Shown piece after piece: positions 13,711 through 21,159 of a stretch of 21,627 nucleotides of DNA (the first letter of the stretch is position 1; each line of letters opens with the position of its first letter). The notes under the pieces were generated by a model that saw nothing but the letters and a program-made list of their open reading frames with translations, was not told where the DNA came from and searched no databases. The DNA lies in the NCBI GenBank assembly GCA_963660915.1, contig CAVLAO010000029.1, positions 1 to 21,627 on the forward strand, in the 5' to 3' direction. This stretch comes from UMGS1766 sp963660915. GTDB lineage: Bacteria > Bacillota > Clostridia > Oscillospirales > Oscillospiraceae. A program made the position numbers and the translations under genes.

Positions 13711-14755
13711 TCAACACTCCTTTGCAATCCGTTGCAAAAACAGGCGGGCAAGATTCAGCATATGGTCAAAATCATCCACTGCGCCAATGCTGGATGGAGA
13801 ATGAATATTACGAACAGCAGCTGCAATTCCTCCAACACGAACGCCATTTCGGCTGCGTTGAATGGTACGTCCATCAGTGCCTCCGGCAATCATGTGTTTC
13901 GTCTGCCACGGAATATGATGCTCGTCGGCCAAATCACGCAGCAATTCAAATAACCCGCGATCATAAATTGTACCCCCGTCCATAAAGGGAATTACAACAC
14001 CTTTTCCGGGAGAACATACCTGCAAATAGGGCGGAACTCCCGGCAAATCAGATGCCGTGGTTGCTTCCACAACCAAGGCAATTTCCGGCTGAACGGAAAA
14101 TGCATAACCNNNNNNNNNNTGCATAACCAAATGCCCCCCGCGTTCCAACCTCTTCCTGACAGGAAAAAACAAATGTACAGTCCATCGGCAATTTTTCTTT
14201 CAATAAGGAAAGCAACACCGCACAGCCAACTCGATCGTCCAAAGCTTTTGCCTTAACCATTCCGGAACCAAATTCTCTCCAGTCCGATACAAACGCAGCA
14301 ATGTCGCCGGGATGAACTATCTGCTCTGCCTCTTCCGCTGATGAAGCTCCAATATCAAGGTACAGTTCCTTCACTTTGGGAGAACGTTTACGTTCCTCTT
14401 TATCCGTCAGATGAATCGGCTTATTCCCTACAACCGCCGGAATACGTGATTTCCCGATTCGGACGTGTTTGCCCAATAAAATCCGTCGATCAATCCCGCC
14501 TACGGTATCAAAGCGCAGCATACCATCCTTTTCAATACGGGTAATCATCAGACCAACTTCATCCATATGGGCGGAAAGCAACAGTCGATTGCCCGATGCA
14601 ATTTCTCCCCGTTTGAAGACAATCAAATTGCCAATTGCATCTGTGCGAATTTCATCTGCGTAGGGCTGTGCCTGTACGGAAATAAAATCTCGCACTTCAT
14701 CTTCCCAACTGGAAACGCCATCTAACATACACAGATCATGAACAAGATTCAGCAT
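13711..14755 (-). CDS. M42-family metallo-aminopeptidase, copy 2, broken only by an assembly gap
   Basis: ATG at 14755 follows GGGAGG by four bases and overlaps the upstream gene's stop. The frame runs to the 10-N gap at 14110-14119 and continues after it in another frame. Both gap edges carry the same nine bases, TGCATAACC. Removing the N and one copy (19 bases) joins the halves in frame as RGAFGYAFSVQPE, giving about 341 residues, like its neighbours. The metal ligands are present across the join: SAHMDEVG, KALDDRVG, CQEEVGTRG, a Glu in VVEATTASDLPG where copies 1 and 3 have VDVT, and NIHSPSS. So this is most likely an intact aminopeptidase, not a pseudogene. The function is as for copy 1, with a probably different peptide preference. 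Confidence 0.85.
14110..14119. other. Assembly gap (10 N) flanked by a duplicated 9-mer
   Basis: Ten N separate two copies of TGCATAACC (14101-14109 and 14120-14128). This is the signature of two contigs that really overlap by nine bases but were joined with a fixed-size spacer. The real sequence is probably 19 bases shorter. Confidence 0.9.
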
Positions 14756-15789
14756 GATGCCTCCCTTTCACTCAAACAGCGTATAAACGCGGCCAAAAGC
14801 TGTGCACCCATTTCAATATCTCTCAGATCCATCACTTCCACCGGGGTATGCATATAGCGAAGGGGTAAAGATAACAGCTGCGTTGCAACGCCTTCACGCG
14901 CCACCTGAATATCCCATGCGTTGGTGCCTGTGTTTCCGCTCATTATTTCAAACTGCACTGGGATATCATTCGCCTGCGCTGTTTGCTTCATCAATTCTGT
15001 CAGCCAACGGGCTAAATTAGGTCCTACTCCGATCACCGGACCACTGCCCAATGCAAATCCGTTATCGTTTGAAACATCTGGCTGCACAGCAAATGTCACA
15101 TCAACCGCAACAGCATAATCCGGTGCAATTCTCCATGCCGCCGTCGCCGCACCTTCTCCTCCGCTCTCCTCTCTTTCACTTCCCAACACATAGACATCGA
15201 ACGACAGTTCATCATCTTTTAATAATTCCATCGTTCGCAGAAGCATGCAGAAACAAGAACGATCATCAAGTGCTTTGCCGGCAACTCTTTCCCCTATCAA
15301 TCGAGAACAACCTTCGTGAAAAACTGCCGCTGTTCCGATTGGATAGCGTTCCTGCGCCTCACGCTGAGATAGGCCGACATCTATACGCAAATCTTCAACA
15401 CCTTGCGACTGATCCTGCTCTCCCGCCGAAAGCACATGTGGCGGTTTGACTGCAACTACGCCGAATCCCTCCGGCTCGGTCAGGAATCGCACCTCTCGAC
15501 CCGGTAAAATACGCGGATCAATTCCAACTGTATTAAACCGAAGAAAACCGTCTTCATGCCCGGTAATCATAAACCCAACTTCATCCAGATGGGCATCTAA
15601 CAGCAGTTTTCGGGGATGTTCCTGTCCGCAACGGCGCAAACCCACCACATTGCCAAGTCGATCGATGGAAACCTCATCTACCAAAGGCTTCAGCAATTCC
15701 GACGCTGTATCTGCCACCATTTTTATTCGTCCGGATGGCCCTGACAAACTGCACAGCGTTTGCAACGTTTCAAAGAGCTCCAACAACAA
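14749..15789 (-). CDS. M42-family metallo-aminopeptidase, copy 3 (first of the trio in transcription order)
   Basis: This is about 346 residues. The start is uncertain by two codons: three TTG codons in a row (15789, 15786, 15783) follow AAGGAG, and there is no nearby ATG. The gene begins eight bases after the murD stop. The ligands are present: DAHLDEVG (His), KALDDRSC (bridging Asp; DDRVG in most relatives), SEREESGGEGA (Glu-Glu), AVDVTFA (Asp) and RYMHTPVEV (His). The EEVGxRGA box is altered to EESGGEGA, losing the conserved Arg, so the specificity or oligomer contact near the active site may differ from copies 1 and 2. The weak TTG start may keep the level below that of murD. Confidence 0.88.
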   Translation of the reverse strand: MLLELFETLQTLCSLSGPSGRIKMVADTASELLKPLVDEVSIDRLGNVVGLRRCGQEHPRKLLLDAHLDEVGFMITGHEDGFLRFNTVGIDPRILPGREVRFLTEPEGFGVVAVKPPHVLSAGEQDQSQGVEDLRIDVGLSQREAQERYPIGTAAVFHEGCSRLIGERVAGKALDDRSCFCMLLRTMELLKDDELSFDVYVLGSEREESGGEGAATAAWRIAPDYAVAVDVTFAVQPDVSNDNGFALGSGPVIGVGPNLARWLTELMKQTAQANDIPVQFEIMSGNTGTNAWDIQVAREGVATQLLSLPLRYMHTPVEVMDLRDIEMGAQLLAAFIRCLSEREASC

Positions 15790-15797
15790 TCCTCTCC

Positions 15798-17183
15798 TTA
15801 TTGAAGTTCACTCACAATTTTCTTAAAGAAAGTACCTCGTACCATAAAATTTTTAAATTTGTCAAAGGCTGCACTCGCCGGTGAAAGAATGACGATATCT
15901 CCCGGCTGCGCTAACGCAGAAGCCGTCTTGACTGCCTCCTCAAAATCATCCACATCATAAATCGGCAAACAGGCAGGATCAAATCCCTTTGCCTGTTCGG
16001 TTGCCGCACGAATCTTCGGTGCGGTTGCCCCGGTAAGTACCATAGCCTTTACATGCGCAACAATTTCAGGGCCTAACACATCATATGGAATGTGTTTATC
16101 GTAGCCCCCTGCAATCAGAATGACTTTTTGCTTAAATGAACGCAGGCCGGCAATCGTACGAGACGGACTGGTGCCAATAGAGTCATTGTAGTATTTCACA
16201 CCATGCAGTTCACGTACCAGTTCAATGCGATGTTCCACCCCACCAAAGGTCTTTGCAAATTTTTGAATTGTCTCATCTTTTACCAGCCCGTCCACTGCGC
16301 CGATTGCCGCCATATAATTTTCCACATTATGTACTCCTGGCAACAAGATATCTTCTACCGGAAGCACCGGTCGGGAAACGCCCTGCTTTTTTACACAGAT
16401 CACTCCCCGCTCAATCACGACTCCATCGTCCATGGGATTTTCTCTTGAAAAAAGCGTCACTTCTCCGGGTGCATCCTTTACAAACGATAGCGTGAGCTCA
16501 TTATCTCGATTTAGAACCACCTTATCGCTGCTTTTCTGGTGGAGGAAAATATTTTTCTTTGATGCAACATATTCCCCCATTCCTTTATGCACATCAAGGT
16601 GGTTTGGTGCTACATTTGTTACCACAGCAATTTCAGGACTGGTCGTCATACGCATAAGCTGGAACGAGGATAACTCTAACACAGCGATATCTTCCGGATG
16701 CATATCAAAGGTCTCCGCAAGCAACGGATGCCCGATATTGCCGCCTAAATGAACCCTGTAACCTTCCTGTTCCAATAACTTTGCAATGATTGTTGTCGTA
16801 GTTGTTTTGCCATCACTTCCGGTCACGGCAATTTTTTTGCACGGGCAGACATCAAAAAAAACTTCCATTTCCGAAGTGATCTCCGCACCCTTCTCCGCCG
16901 CCGCTAAAAAAGCAGGCACATCGGGACGAATACCGGGAGAACGAAAAATCAAGTCTGCATCAATATTTTCCATATAAGTTGCACCGAGATGCAGTTCTAC
17001 ACCCAATGCCTCTAGTTCATCTGCAGTTTCTCCAAGACCTTCCCGTGTATTCTTGTCACAGGCAGTAACCGCTATATGATTGGCGCGCAACATTTTGATC
17101 AGTGGGATGTTGCTTACACCGATACCAAATACATATACTTTTTTATCGGAGATAGACTCCAGATAATTTTGTATTGTCATCAT
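15798..17183 (-). CDS. murD: UDP-N-acetylmuramoyl-L-alanine:D-glutamate ligase
   Basis: This is a 461-residue protein, normal for MurD. The start is ATG at 17183 (a second ATG follows at once); a purine-rich AAGAGG lies upstream. The N-terminal Rossmann-like domain has VYVFGIGVSNIPLIKML. The ATP P-loop is VTGSDGKTTTTTII (about residues 120-133). ELSSFQLMRM and NVAPNHLDVHKGMGEYVASK are the Mur-ligase central-domain signatures. The C-terminal domain has YYNDSIGTSPSRTIAGLRSF and ends LSPASAAFDKFKNFMVRGTFFKKIV, with the conserved SPASASFD-type motif. It adds D-glutamate to UDP-MurNAc-L-Ala in the cytoplasm. No other cell-wall gene is nearby; instead murD heads an operon of peptidases and ligA. 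It has its own good promoter at 17224-17252. Confidence 0.97.
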   Translation of the reverse strand: MMTIQNYLESISDKKVYVFGIGVSNIPLIKMLRANHIAVTACDKNTREGLGETADELEALGVELHLGATYMENIDADLIFRSPGIRPDVPAFLAAAEKGAEITSEMEVFFDVCPCKKIAVTGSDGKTTTTTIIAKLLEQEGYRVHLGGNIGHPLLAETFDMHPEDIAVLELSSFQLMRMTTSPEIAVVTNVAPNHLDVHKGMGEYVASKKNIFLHQKSSDKVVLNRDNELTLSFVKDAPGEVTLFSRENPMDDGVVIERGVICVKKQGVSRPVLPVEDILLPGVHNVENYMAAIGAVDGLVKDETIQKFAKTFGGVEHRIELVRELHGVKYYNDSIGTSPSRTIAGLRSFKQKVILIAGGYDKHIPYDVLGPEIVAHVKAMVLTGATAPKIRAATEQAKGFDPACLPIYDVDDFEEAVKTASALAQPGDIVILSPASAAFDKFKNFMVRGTFFKKIVSELQ

Positions 17184-17223
17184 TCAATTGCCTCTTTTCC
17201 TTGCATTTTCACAAACCTTTTTT

Positions 17224-17252
17224 ATTATATATGTCTAAAGCAGAAAATTCAA
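17224..17252 (-). promoter_or_regulatory. Promoter of the murD-ligA operon
   Basis: On the minus strand TTGAAT (17247-17252) and TATAAT (17224-17229) are separated by exactly 17 bases, matching a housekeeping sigma promoter. The expected start is near 17217, giving a leader of about 35 bases before murD. Confidence 0.7.
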
Positions 17253-17274
17253 CACACACATCCACTCATGCAGA

Positions 17275-17303
17275 TTGACTTTTTTTCTCCCTTCCGTTAA
17301 AAT
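17275..17303 (+). promoter_or_regulatory. Promoter of rnpB
   Basis: TTGACT (17275-17280) and TAAAAT (17298-17303) have a 17-base spacer. Transcription would begin about seven bases later, at 17310, exactly where the first strand of the RNase P RNA P1 helix begins. This supports both calls. Confidence 0.75.
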
Positions 17304-17309
17304 AATCCA

Positions 17310-17700
17310 AGCAAGCAGGCTGGACAGCCGCGCGCAAAAGCCCAACGGCCTCGCGTGAGGAAAGTCCGGGCTCCGCAGGGCAAGGATAACGGGTAACGCC
17401 CGCCGAAGGCGACTTCAGGACTAGTGCAACAGAGATATACCGCCGACTGTTGGCCAACGCTATGTCAATTGATACGATAGCGAATCTGGCCCCGATCGGT
17501 AAGGGTGGAAAGGCGAGGTAAGAGCTCACCGGCTGACTGGGAACAGCTCAGCCCTGTAAACTCTATCCGGGAGCAATACCGTGGAGGAAACATATGGTCG
17601 GCCCGGCCGTTTCCGAGGAGGTAGCTAGAGCCTGATGGTAACATCAGGTCGAGATAGATGGCTGTCAAAACAGAACCCGGCTTACAGGTCTGCTTGCGCT
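17310..17700 (+). ncRNA. rnpB: RNase P RNA (bacterial class A type)
   Basis: The RNA removes the 5' leader of tRNA precursors together with the RnpA protein. The conserved cores are clear: GAGGAAAGTCCGGGCTCC at about 17356, AGTGCAACAGAGATATACCGCC at about 17422 (seen as AGTGCAACAGAGA followed by ACCGCC), GGTAAGGGTGGAAAGG, GGTAAGAGCTCACCGG, TGTAAACTC, and near the 3' end ACAGAACCCGGCTTACAG. The P1 helix pairs GCAAGCAGGC (17311-17320) with GTCTGCTTGC (17689-17698), which fixes the ends to within a few bases. The length of about 390 is normal. A good promoter precedes it and a strong terminator follows. Any protein frame read here is spurious. Confidence 0.96.
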
Positions 17701-17702
17701 TT

Positions 17703-17739
17703 AAAAGCACTCTGCCAGATAAACTGGCGGAGTGCTTTT
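17703..17739 (+). terminator. rnpB intrinsic terminator
   Basis: The arms AAAAGCACTCTGCCAG (17703-17718) and CTGGCGGAGTGCTTTT (17724-17739) pair over 16 positions with a single G-U, around a five-base loop. The closing T run is part of the stem, as in many terminators of this class. Confidence 0.9.
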
Positions 17740-17752
17740 GACTTTGTATGTT

Positions 17753-17788
17753 AAAAAATTCGAGCCGGAGCAAAAGCTCCGGCTCGAA
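17753..17788 (-). terminator. Thiolase gene intrinsic terminator
   Basis: On the minus strand the arm TTCGAGCCGGAGC, a TTTT loop and GCTCCGGCTCGAA form a perfect 13-pair stem (17759-17788), followed by TTTTTT (17758-17753). It lies 23 bases past the thiolase stop. Confidence 0.93.
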
Positions 17789-17811
17789 CTGTAAAAATTA
17801 AAAGTGATAAA

Positions 17812-19032
17812 TTAGAGCAGCTCGTAAATACCAGCAGCACCCATGCCGCCGCCGATGCACATGGTAACCATGCCGCGCTTACCAGCAGTCTCAGGATCAC
17901 GCAGGTAATCCAGAACCTTGCAGGTCAGGAAAGCACCGGTAGCACCCATGGGGTGACCCAGAGCCATAGCGCCGCCATAGGGGTTAACCTTCTTGGTGTC
18001 CCACATCTCCTGGAAGCCGTCCAGTGCAGGATTCTTAACAACGTTCTTCACGCAAGCCATAGCCTGAGAAGCAAATGCCTCGTTCAGCTCGATGACGTCC
18101 AGATCCTTAACGGAAGTCATGCCGGCCTGCTTCAGAGCCTCAGGAATCGCATAGACAGGACCCATGCCCATACGGGTAGCATCGCAGCCAGCAACCTGGA
18201 AGGCAATCATCTTTGCGATGGGCTTAATGCCGTGCTCAGCAGCGAAGTCGCTGTCCATGATCATAACATAGGAGGCAGCGTCGGTGGTCTGAGAAGAAGT
18301 AGCAGCAGTGACCTTGCCGCCGTCTTCCGCAGCAACAAAGCAGGTCTTCAGACCAGCCATCTTCTCCATAGAAGTCTTCAGAGTACCGTCCATCTCAGCC
18401 AGAATGCCGTCATCATAATCAACGACAGTGCCGTCCTCCTTGGTGTAGGGGATGATGGAAGGAGCCAGCTTGCCGTTCTTACGAGCCTGAGCTGCACGAG
18501 TGTGGGACTCCAGAGCCATCTCGTCCATCTGCTCACGAGTGAAGCCGTAGTCGTTTGCAACGTTCTCAGCGGTCTGACCCATGCTCATGTAGCCGCCGGG
18601 ATAGTTGTCCATAATCCACTTATCACCATAGGTGGCGAAGTCATAGGGAGTGAAGCAACCGGTCATGTACTCACAGCCGCCAGCAACAGCAACCTTGTAC
18701 TGACCAGCAGTGATTGCATTGACAGCGGTAGAGATTGCCTGCAAACCGGAGGAGCAGAAACGGTTGATGGTCTGAGCAGGAACAGCGTCAGGCAGACCAG
18801 CGCGGTTAACGATCAGACGGGAAGCGTTCATGTTCATCTGGTTGATGTGCATAGCGCAGCCGGTGATGACGTCGCCGATCACTTCGGGATGCTCCTCAAT
18901 GTAAGGAACCTTCGCAATAACGCCCTTCAGGCAAGCGGCGGAGTAGTCAACAGGATGGACGTCGTGCAGACCACCCTTACGAGCGCGGGTGCAAGCGGTG
19001 CGGCCATAGGCCACGATAACAGGATAGCTCAT
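17812..19032 (-). CDS. Thiolase (acetyl-CoA C-acetyltransferase / acyltransferase)
   Basis: This is a 406-residue protein. The ATG at 19032 follows GGAGG with a normal gap; an upstream in-frame start at 19089 would lie in the leader. The thiolase catalytic set is complete: nucleophile Cys93 in NRFCSSGLQAIS, His360 in GGAMALGHPMGATGA, and general-base Cys392 in MCIGGGMGAAGIYELL. It condenses two acetyl-CoA to acetoacetyl-CoA, the first step of butyrate formation, or runs the reverse in beta-oxidation; the direction cannot be told here because no other butyrate gene is adjacent. Codon use is very restricted (AAC, GAC, ATC, CTG), unlike its neighbours, which suggests very high expression. It is monocistronic, with its own promoter and a strong terminator. 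Confidence 0.95.
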   Translation of the reverse strand: MSYPVIVAYGRTACTRARKGGLHDVHPVDYSAACLKGVIAKVPYIEEHPEVIGDVITGCAMHINQMNMNASRLIVNRAGLPDAVPAQTINRFCSSGLQAISTAVNAITAGQYKVAVAGGCEYMTGCFTPYDFATYGDKWIMDNYPGGYMSMGQTAENVANDYGFTREQMDEMALESHTRAAQARKNGKLAPSIIPYTKEDGTVVDYDDGILAEMDGTLKTSMEKMAGLKTCFVAAEDGGKVTAATSSQTTDAASYVMIMDSDFAAEHGIKPIAKMIAFQVAGCDATRMGMGPVYAIPEALKQAGMTSVKDLDVIELNEAFASQAMACVKNVVKNPALDGFQEMWDTKKVNPYGGAMALGHPMGATGAFLTCKVLDYLRDPETAGKRGMVTMCIGGGMGAAGIYELL

Positions 19033-19094
19033 TGTTTTACCTCCAAATTTTTTAGTGGTAGAAAAAAGATTTGTAATGGCTTTTACCAAAAGTC

Positions 19095-19100
19095 ATTATA
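19095..19100 (-). promoter_or_regulatory. -10 element of the thiolase gene
   Basis: A perfect TATAAT on the minus strand lies about 60 bases before the thiolase start. The -35 at the right distance (TGGTAA) is weak. The AT-rich tract further upstream (about 19130-19165), with runs of A and T, could act as an UP element, which would suit a strongly expressed gene. Confidence 0.55.
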
Positions 19101-19205
19101 GCGCATATTAAAACAAATTACCACCGTTTTTTTGAAAAAATTTTTGACTGTATAGATTTATTTTATTAGTGCGGAAATATGGCCTTTATAACAAGAAAGC
19201 CCAAC

Positions 19206-19242
19206 AAAAAGGCCGCCTTTATTCATAAATAAAAGCGGCCTT
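19206..19242 (-). terminator. yebC intrinsic terminator
   Basis: The arms AAGGCCGCTTTTATT and AATAAAGGCGGCCTT (read on the minus strand, 19242 to 19209) pair over 15 positions with one mismatch around a four-base loop, and TTTTTGTT follows. It is 20 bases past the yebC stop. Confidence 0.9.
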
Positions 19243-19261
19243 GAAAATCTATTGTTCTGGA

Positions 19262-20002
19262 TCAGTCTTCATCCTGCTCCCAGTTGTGCCAAACGTTCTG
19301 AACGTCATCGTCCTCTTCCAGCAATTCGATGAGCTTGGTCATATTTTTGATGTCCTGCTCGCTGGTCAGCTTGATGTAGTTCTGAGGAACCATCTCGATC
19401 TGTGCGCTTACAAAGGTATAGCCTTTTCCTTCAAGCGCTGTATTGACCTCGTTGAACACGTCAGGATCCGTGTAGACAGTGAACACATCACCTTCGTTTT
19501 TCAGATCGTCTGCACCGGCTTCCAACGCGTCCATCATAACGGCATCCTCATCCAGTTCGCCCTCTTCGTTATCAATCACAATAACACCCTTGCGGTCAAA
19601 AGACCAGGACACACAGCCGGCAGCACCCAGATTACCATTGTATTTGTCAAACAAATGACGCACATTCGGTGCGGTACGATTGCGATTGTCCGTCAGCGTT
19701 TCGACAATAACCGCAACGCCGGAAGGACCATAGCCCTCGTAAGTCAGGGACTCATAATTATCGGTACTGCCTGCACCCAAAGCTTTGTCAATCGTACGCT
19801 TAATATTATCGTTCGGCATATTGGCTGCCTTAGCCTTAGCAATAATAGTTGCAAGACGAGAGTTGTTTTTTGGATCTCCGCTGCCGCCCTGCTTAACGGC
19901 AACGATCATTTCCTTTGCGATCTTCGTAAAGGCGGCACTGCGCTTAGCATCCGCTGCACCCTTTGTCTTCTGAATATTATGCCACTTGGAATGTCCGGAC
20001 AT
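19262..20002 (-). CDS. YebC/PmpR-family DNA-binding or translation-associated protein
   Basis: This is a 246-residue protein of normal length. The ATG at 20002 follows AGGAGG. The N-terminus MSGHSKWHNIQKTKGAADAK is diagnostic, followed by NMPNDNIKRTIDKALG, YEGYGPSGVAVIVETLTDNR and NLGAAGCVSWSFDRKG. Proteins of this family are cytosolic. Some were described as transcriptional regulators (PmpR); others, including mitochondrial TACO1, help ribosomes through proline-rich stretches. The role here cannot be settled from sequence. It appears monocistronic, with a candidate promoter at 20035-20069 and its own terminator. Confidence 0.95.
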   Translation of the reverse strand: MSGHSKWHNIQKTKGAADAKRSAAFTKIAKEMIVAVKQGGSGDPKNNSRLATIIAKAKAANMPNDNIKRTIDKALGAGSTDNYESLTYEGYGPSGVAVIVETLTDNRNRTAPNVRHLFDKYNGNLGAAGCVSWSFDRKGVIVIDNEEGELDEDAVMMDALEAGADDLKNEGDVFTVYTDPDVFNEVNTALEGKGYTFVSAQIEMVPQNYIKLTSEQDIKNMTKLIELLEEDDDVQNVWHNWEQDED

Positions 20003-20034
20003 GGGTCATCCTCCTAAAAATAAAATTACATAAC

Positions 20035-20069
20035 ATTATATGTATAGCACAATTTTTATCTGCTTGCAA
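20035..20069 (-). promoter_or_regulatory. Candidate yebC promoter
   Basis: Read on the minus strand, TTGCAA (20064-20069) and TATACA (20041-20046) are spaced by 17. A perfect TATAAT follows immediately (20035-20040) but lacks a -35 at the proper distance. Which -10 is used is unclear. Confidence 0.45.
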
Positions 20070-20101
20070 GACTTTCATTGCTTGCCAAAGCCTTTCTGCG
20101 A

Positions 20102-20800
20102 TCAATTTCTTTCAAACTGTTCTACCTGGTCTAGCAGAAACTCTTCGATCTCCTTCCATTCCGCTTGTTTTTTTTCATCCGTTTCTCTTGCCTGCTTTAA
20201 TCCGTTTAGCTGTGTCTGTGTTCTTTGCAACAGCCATTTTATATAATCGAAACGCTCAGGCTGTGCAATCCAGTCCTCTGCCCTGCCGCACCATGCCTGT
20301 CCTGCGGATAATGGTTTCATTGTCCCCGCCTGCACCAGCAAAATTGGATACCAACGGTTTCCTTCCCGCACAACCTGCTCCTTTTGAATGGAATAGCCAT
20401 GTTGCACCAGAAAATTACGCAATACATGTTGCGTGCTCTGCGGCTGCAAAATAAACAGATGTTCCTGCCGCATCCAGGGCGCTTCTTCCAAAATATGCGC
20501 GATGGTTTCTCCACCCATACCGGCGATTGCAATCACGTTACACTGGTTTGCTTCGATTTCTGTTAATCCATCGCACAGACAGAACCGGATTCTATCTGTA
20601 ACTCCATATTCCTTTGCTGTACGTCTTGCATGTTCCAAAGGTCCTGAACGTATATCCGCAGCAATAGCAGTCAAAATCCTGCCTTCTAAAAGTAACGACA
20701 CCGGCAAATATGCATGATCTGTCCCGATATCCGCCAGTCGAGCATTCATTGGAATCCAATCCGCCACAGCCCGCAGACGTGGTGACAATTCTAATTTCAT
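20102..20800 (-). CDS. trmK: tRNA (adenine-22 N1)-methyltransferase
   Basis: This is a 232-residue protein. ATG at 20800 is chosen because AGGAG lies six or seven bases upstream; a longer frame to 20860 runs back through a hairpin and has no ribosome site. The start MKLELSPRLRAVADWI and the SAM-binding motif I, LADIGTDHAYLPVSLLLEG (about residues 22-40), are typical of TrmK, as is IAIAGMGGETIAHIL about 60 residues later. The C-terminal third (about 170-232) is charged and helical, as in the family's coiled-coil domain. It methylates A22 in the D-arm of certain tRNAs in Gram-positive bacteria. It lies just downstream of the DUF1858 gene, with a terminator-like hairpin in between. Confidence 0.92.
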   Translation of the reverse strand: MKLELSPRLRAVADWIPMNARLADIGTDHAYLPVSLLLEGRILTAIAADIRSGPLEHARRTAKEYGVTDRIRFCLCDGLTEIEANQCNVIAIAGMGGETIAHILEEAPWMRQEHLFILQPQSTQHVLRNFLVQHGYSIQKEQVVREGNRWYPILLVQAGTMKPLSAGQAWCGRAEDWIAQPERFDYIKWLLQRTQTQLNGLKQARETDEKKQAEWKEIEEFLLDQVEQFERN

Positions 20801-20818
20801 TATAATCTCCTGTGCAAG

Positions 20819-20848
20819 AAAAAGAAGGCAACGCCATGCGATGCCTTC
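20819..20848 (-). terminator. Terminator-like hairpin between the DUF1858 gene and trmK
   Basis: On the minus strand GAAGGCATCGC (20848-20838), loop ATG and GCGTTGCCTTC (20834-20824) pair with one T-T mismatch, followed by TTTTT. It begins 14 bases after the DUF1858 stop and ends 18 bases before the trmK start, immediately next to the trmK ribosome site. Confidence 0.75.
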
Positions 20849-20861
20849 CTTCTGTTTCATC

Positions 20862-21062
20862 TCAGTCTGTAACCTGCTTGTTTAGCTCTTCCAGCAGTGC
20901 ATCCGGGTCTACACCGTGAACCATGCACGCCTCCTCAACGGTCTCACCGCGAGAAGACGGGCATCCCAGACAATGCATTCCAATGGAGAGAAACAGCGGC
21001 GCAGTCTCAGGTGCAATATCCAAGATGTCGCCGATAATTGTGTCCTTTGTAATCTTAGCCAT
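20862..21062 (-). CDS. DUF1858-domain protein (hybrid-cluster-associated redox disulfide type)
   Basis: This is a 66-residue protein. The ATG at 21062 follows AAGGAGG. The sequence has the DUF1858 layout: ITKDTIIGDILDIAPETAPLF, seen as TIIGDILDIAP and TAPLFLSIGMHCLGCPSSRGE, with Cys31-Leu-Gly-Cys34 forming the CxxC pair, then ETVEEACMVHGVDPDALLEELN. The domain also occurs beside or fused to hybrid cluster proteins and redox enzymes, and is thought to carry a redox-active disulfide. It is a stand-alone single-domain copy with a good promoter. The partner is unknown. Confidence 0.92.
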   Translation of the reverse strand: MAKITKDTIIGDILDIAPETAPLFLSIGMHCLGCPSSRGETVEEACMVHGVDPDALLEELNKQVTD

Positions 21063-21093
21063 AAAACGGCCTCCTTACTGATATAGTGGGTTT

Positions 21094-21122
21094 ATTATAC
21101 CTATTCTTTCGCTGCATTGCAA
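21094..21122 (-). promoter_or_regulatory. Promoter of the DUF1858 gene (and perhaps trmK)
   Basis: On the minus strand TTGCAA (21117-21122) and TATAAT (21094-21099) have a 17-base spacer, about 30 bases before the start codon. Confidence 0.65.
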
Positions 21123-21159
21123 GCAAAAACCGGAAACATTTTGTGCCGCACGTCGCAGT

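Noticed and set aside
13711..14755. M42 copy 2 as a frameshifted pseudogene
   Set aside because: The frame change is exactly explained by the 10-N spacer plus a duplicated 9-mer; there is no other disruption.
17266..17773. Minus-strand open frames across the RNase P RNA
   Set aside because: The region is rnpB, shown by conserved core sequences, promoter and terminator; the frames are incidental.
17953..19101. Plus-strand open frame of 382 codons
   Set aside because: It is antisense to the thiolase gene and follows from that gene's strong codon bias. It has no ribosome site and a composition unlike a real protein.
19241..20017. Plus-strand open frame of 258 codons
   Set aside because: It is antisense to yebC, which carries diagnostic family motifs; no ribosome site and no recognisable domain.
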